DNA from: Candidatus Aminicenantota bacterium
GTDB lineage: Bacteria; Acidobacteriota; Aminicenantia; UBA2199
Direction: 5' to 3'
DNA: 41,463 nt
NCBI GenBank assembly: GCA_018262835.1
Contig: JADFDP010000013.1
Location: forward strand, 1-41,463
Position 1 is the stretch's first letter. Each line of letters starts with the position of its first letter. A model generated the notes under the pieces. That model was not told the origin of the DNA. It worked only from the letters and a program-made list of their open reading frames with translations, and ran no database searches. Both the position numbers and the translations under genes were made by a program. Positions 39,046 through 41,463 of this stretch are shown in pieces.

Positions 39046-41463
39046 GCTTGGCAAACCTCATGATTATGGTCGTGCCCGTATCCGGATACGATTGGATTCG
39101 CAAACTGCCCCGATGCAGTTCCAGAAAGCGGCGGGCAATGACCAAGCCCAGCCCGGTCCCCAGGTCCTTGGAGGAAAATTCCTCCATGGCGATCCGCTCA
39201 AGCTCCTCGCCGCTGATCCCCATGCCGTTGTCGCGGATGCGGATCTCCACCTCATCCCCATCCGGCTCCAGGGACACCTCAATTTCGCCATCCTTGCCGG
39301 TCACGGCTTCCAGGGCATTGGTCAACACGTTGTCAATCACTTGTTTGATCTTTTGGCGGTCGGCGACGACCTCGATCGCCATGCCGCTTGCACGCAATGC
39401 AAACCGGACTTGGGGATAAATGGAACGCAGGCGGGAGATCGCTTCAGCGATCAGACCGTTGAGCGAGAAGGACTCGGCTTTCAATTCATCCAGCTTCGAC
39501 AAGTTTAAAAATCCGTAAGCCACCCGGCGCAGGTGCTCGGTCTCTTCGATGATGAAGCGGACCGCATTGGCGATCACCGGCTTGTCGATCCCTTCCCCAT
39601 CCTGCAGGGAACGCAGGATCTGCTCGGCCGAAAGCCGGATCGGAGTCAGCGGGTTCTTGACTTCGTGGGCCACTCTTCGTCCCAGTTGGACCAAAGTTTT
39701 CATTTTCGAGATCTCGGAAACATTCTTTTTTTGCTCCTGGATGCCTCCCAGCATGGAATTGAAGCCCTGGTAAAGCTCACGCAATTCCGCTTCAACCGGG
39801 ATATCGGCCAAGGGCCGCAAATTACCCCGTTGCACCTCCGCCATGCCGCGGTTCAAGTGATGGATCGGCGCCAGGATCTTGTTGCGGAAAAAAAACGCCG
39901 CGGCCATGCCGATGACAATCAGAATAAAAAACACCGACACCATGAAGTCGATGAAGTAGGCGCGGGCCCGCAGCAGATCGGCGCTGTTGAAAGGAAATTC
40001 TATGTCAAAAACATACTCCCCGCTTGTCTTGAAATACAGGTTCAGAAAATTTTCCTTTTTTTGCAGCTGGAACTGCTGGTTGTTTTGCTGCAGGATAGTG
40101 CGAATGCCTGAATTCAGGTAGATCGGCAGCTGCGAGCGGATGATCTTCCGGTGGTCAGAGGTGAATAGCAGTATCCCTTTTTCGTAAACGCTGATATTGT
40201 TTTCCAGGATTTTTTCCAGCAGGAACATGTGGCTTTGGGTGATTTCACCGCTTTCGGCCAGGAGATTGTTAATGATGTTCAGGGCCGAGCGCCCGCGGTC
40301 GAAGATCGCCTGGTCGCGCTGCGTTTCCAGTGACTGGAAATTGAAATTCAAGGCAAACAGGGTGAAAACTGCGGCGGTCAGGATGGAGAGCAGGACCAGT
40401 ATGGCGAAAACTTTTACTGAAAATGAGCCGAAAAATGACCGCCACTGGAATTTCCTCAAGCCCCGGACGTTGAAAAGCGCCAGTAAAAACAGCAGGAAAC
40501 TCAAAATCTTGATATATTCGGAAAAGGAATTGAAGAAAGTGCTTTCCGGGAAAAAAATGATGAGCGTTTCCGCCCCGCTGCCGAAAACAAAGCCGCTGTA
40601 AGTGACGCCCATGGCTGAGAACCGGACCCAGGCGTTGCCGAACTGCAAAAGCGAAGCCAGGTTTTCCACGTTAATATTGGCCGGGTTTTCCAGGATGCGC
40701 CGGTTTCCATCCAACTTGATGTAACCGATCCCGGAATTCTTGATCTTCTGGTCCAGGGCAAGCAGTGACACCTGGTCCCTGCTTTTCAGGATCAGATCGG
40801 CGGAATTCAGCACCTGGACCATGATGTAACCCAAATAGCGCTCGCGCTGAAACACGTTGATCGTGGCCACGGCCAGGCTCACTTTCTTCCCAAACAGGTC
40901 TGCCTCCACGTTTTCTATATGCCAGAACGGAAAGACATTCTCCTTGTTGAGATGGATATAAGGGATCTGATAGGAAAAGGCCTGAAGAACTTTGCCCTCC
41001 GCATCCACCACATAAATCCCCGAAGCAATGCTTTCCCTCGCCGCCAGGGTGTTTTTCCAACTGTCAGCCAGGTCATTTTGCCTGCTTTTATCGAATTGGG
41101 CGAAAAACGGCGTTTCCCGCGAATTGAGTTCATAAACGATCTCGCGGGCAACCAGCTTGGCGTAATGGCTCTGGCTGGAAAAAATGATTTTAAGGTTCTC
41201 CTGGATAAAGGCCTGTTTTTCCAGACGGGAGTACTGCGCCAGCCAGTAGCTTACCGTGAAGGCCAGCAGCAGCGGCACGGCGATCCGCAGCCAGAACCGG
41301 CGCGGCCCCAGCAGCATCCCGGCAAAGATCAGGCCCAGGGGGCAGAAAAAGAAAATGGCGAAAGGCGTAAAAAGCGCACCCAGGATCAGCTCCATCCCCA
41401 GCAGCCCGATGAGCGGCCCGGCATGACTTTGGCTATGGTCCTTCAGGAAATACAACGCAGCCA
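39029..41463 (-). CDS. NtrY-like sensor histidine kinase, 5' partial
   Basis: The frame is open to the window edge, so the start may lie outside; a TTG at 41455 gives 808 residues and is used for numbering. The order is membrane helices (about 20-48, 58-74), an extracytoplasmic sensor region (about 80-310), two more helices (about 314-332, 346-368), a second exposed region (about 375-498), a helix (about 500-522), HAMP (about 525-575), HisKA with His597 in LGRRVAHEVKNPLTPIRL, and an ATPase domain with Asn713, DNGMGIS (742-748) and GTGLGLVIARRFLELHRG. It should sense an envelope signal and phosphorylate a response regulator, possibly the NtrC-type one at 25990, though that link is a guess. It overlaps ldcA by 17 bp, as the upstream gene of the murein recycling operon. 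Confidence 0.87.
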   Translation of the reverse strand, partial: AALYFLKDHSQSHAGPLIGLLGMELILGALFTPFAIFFFCPLGLIFAGMLLGPRRFWLRIAVPLLLAFTVSYWLAQYSRLEKQAFIQENLKIIFSSQSHYAKLVAREIVYELNSRETPFFAQFDKSRQNDLADSWKNTLAARESIASGIYVVDAEGKVLQAFSYQIPYIHLNKENVFPFWHIENVEADLFGKKVSLAVATINVFQRERYLGYIMVQVLNSADLILKSRDQVSLLALDQKIKNSGIGYIKLDGNRRILENPANINVENLASLLQFGNAWVRFSAMGVTYSGFVFGSGAETLIIFFPESTFFNSFSEYIKILSFLLFLLALFNVRGLRKFQWRSFFGSFSVKVFAILVLLSILTAAVFTLFALNFNFQSLETQRDQAIFDRGRSALNIINNLLAESGEITQSHMFLLEKILENNISVYEKGILLFTSDHRKIIRSQLPIYLNSGIRTILQQNNQQFQLQKKENFLNLYFKTSGEYVFDIEFPFNSADLLRARAYFIDFMVSVFFILIVIGMAAAFFFRNKILAPIHHLNRGMAEVQRGNLRPLADIPVEAELRELYQGFNSMLGGIQEQKKNVSEISKMKTLVQLGRRVAHEVKNPLTPIRLSAEQILRSLQDGEGIDKPVIANAVRFIIEETEHLRRVAYGFLNLSKLDELKAESFSLNGLIAEAISRLRSIYPQVRFALRASGMAIEVVADRQKIKQVIDNVLTNALEAVTGKDGEIEVSLEPDGDEVEIRIRDNGMGISGEELERIAMEEFSSKDLGTGLGLVIARRFLELHRGSLRIQSYPDTGTTIIMRFAKHVPQA

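Overview
The window is 41.5 kb of bacterial chromosome, moderately GC-rich, gene-dense and without tRNA or rRNA genes, phage, insertion sequences or CRISPR arrays. The best guess for the source is a Gram-negative, meso-DAP-type bacterium of the Acidobacteriota/Aminicenantes kind. This rests on three tandem 'VWFA-related' secreted proteins of the type common in Acidobacteria, a secreted S10-like peptidase with a secreted amidohydrolase, an Asp-box (BNR/sortilin-like) protein, LolC/E, Mpl and a dTDP-sugar O-antigen-type cluster. The taxonomy is inference; no marker gene was compared with a database.

Layout. (1) 1-606: 3' end of an Asp-box beta-propeller gene. (2) 662-12879: an accessory-looking block. 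A divergent sigma-70-like factor overlaps a membrane anti-sigma-like gene with a ZAS motif. The anti-sigma gene converges, with a 20-nt overlap, on a secreted TPR-CHAT (caspase-fold) protein whose His/Cys dyad is intact. Divergent from CHAT is an operon of a 1015-aa secreted protein of unknown function and three VWFA-type proteins, one with a complete MIDAS and two paralogues with the MIDAS lost. (3) 12977-17696: surface polysaccharide genes (coiled-coil protein, GT4, GT2, rfbC, rfbB). (4) 17697-17966: a 270-bp gap with a GTTCGAN heptamer repeat in inverted arrangement. (5) 17967-25798, minus strand: small secreted protein, then ribH-nusB-transglutaminase-like-lysS-lolC/E as an overlapping operon, then a two-gene secreted hydrolase operon (S10 peptidase, amidohydrolase). 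(6) 25990-32162, plus strand: NtrC-type regulator, DUF374 acyltransferase, pfkA, tmk, larE, rpsT, RecB-like Fe-S nuclease, PilZ protein. (7) 32185-41463, minus strand: AhpD-like protein, alpha/beta hydrolase, ilvE, then an operon of NtrY-like histidine kinase, LD-carboxypeptidase, Mpl and a two-DTG aspartyl protease.

How the genes fit together. LdcA and Mpl overlap and carry out consecutive steps of murein tripeptide recycling, downstream of a membrane sensor kinase. The sigma/anti-sigma pair facing an extracytoplasmic CHAT protease suggests, but does not prove, a proteolytically triggered envelope response whose output could include the VWFA operon. Ten sites close to the sigma-70 consensus (-35/-10, 17-19 bp spacers) can be read by eye. 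At three genes (5331 minus, 14819 plus, 25990 plus) the -10 box lies so close to the ATG that leaderless mRNAs are likely. Two intergenic structures stand out: a three-stem nested inverted repeat ending in T8 before pfkA, and a terminator hairpin that overlaps the promoter of the ribH operon.
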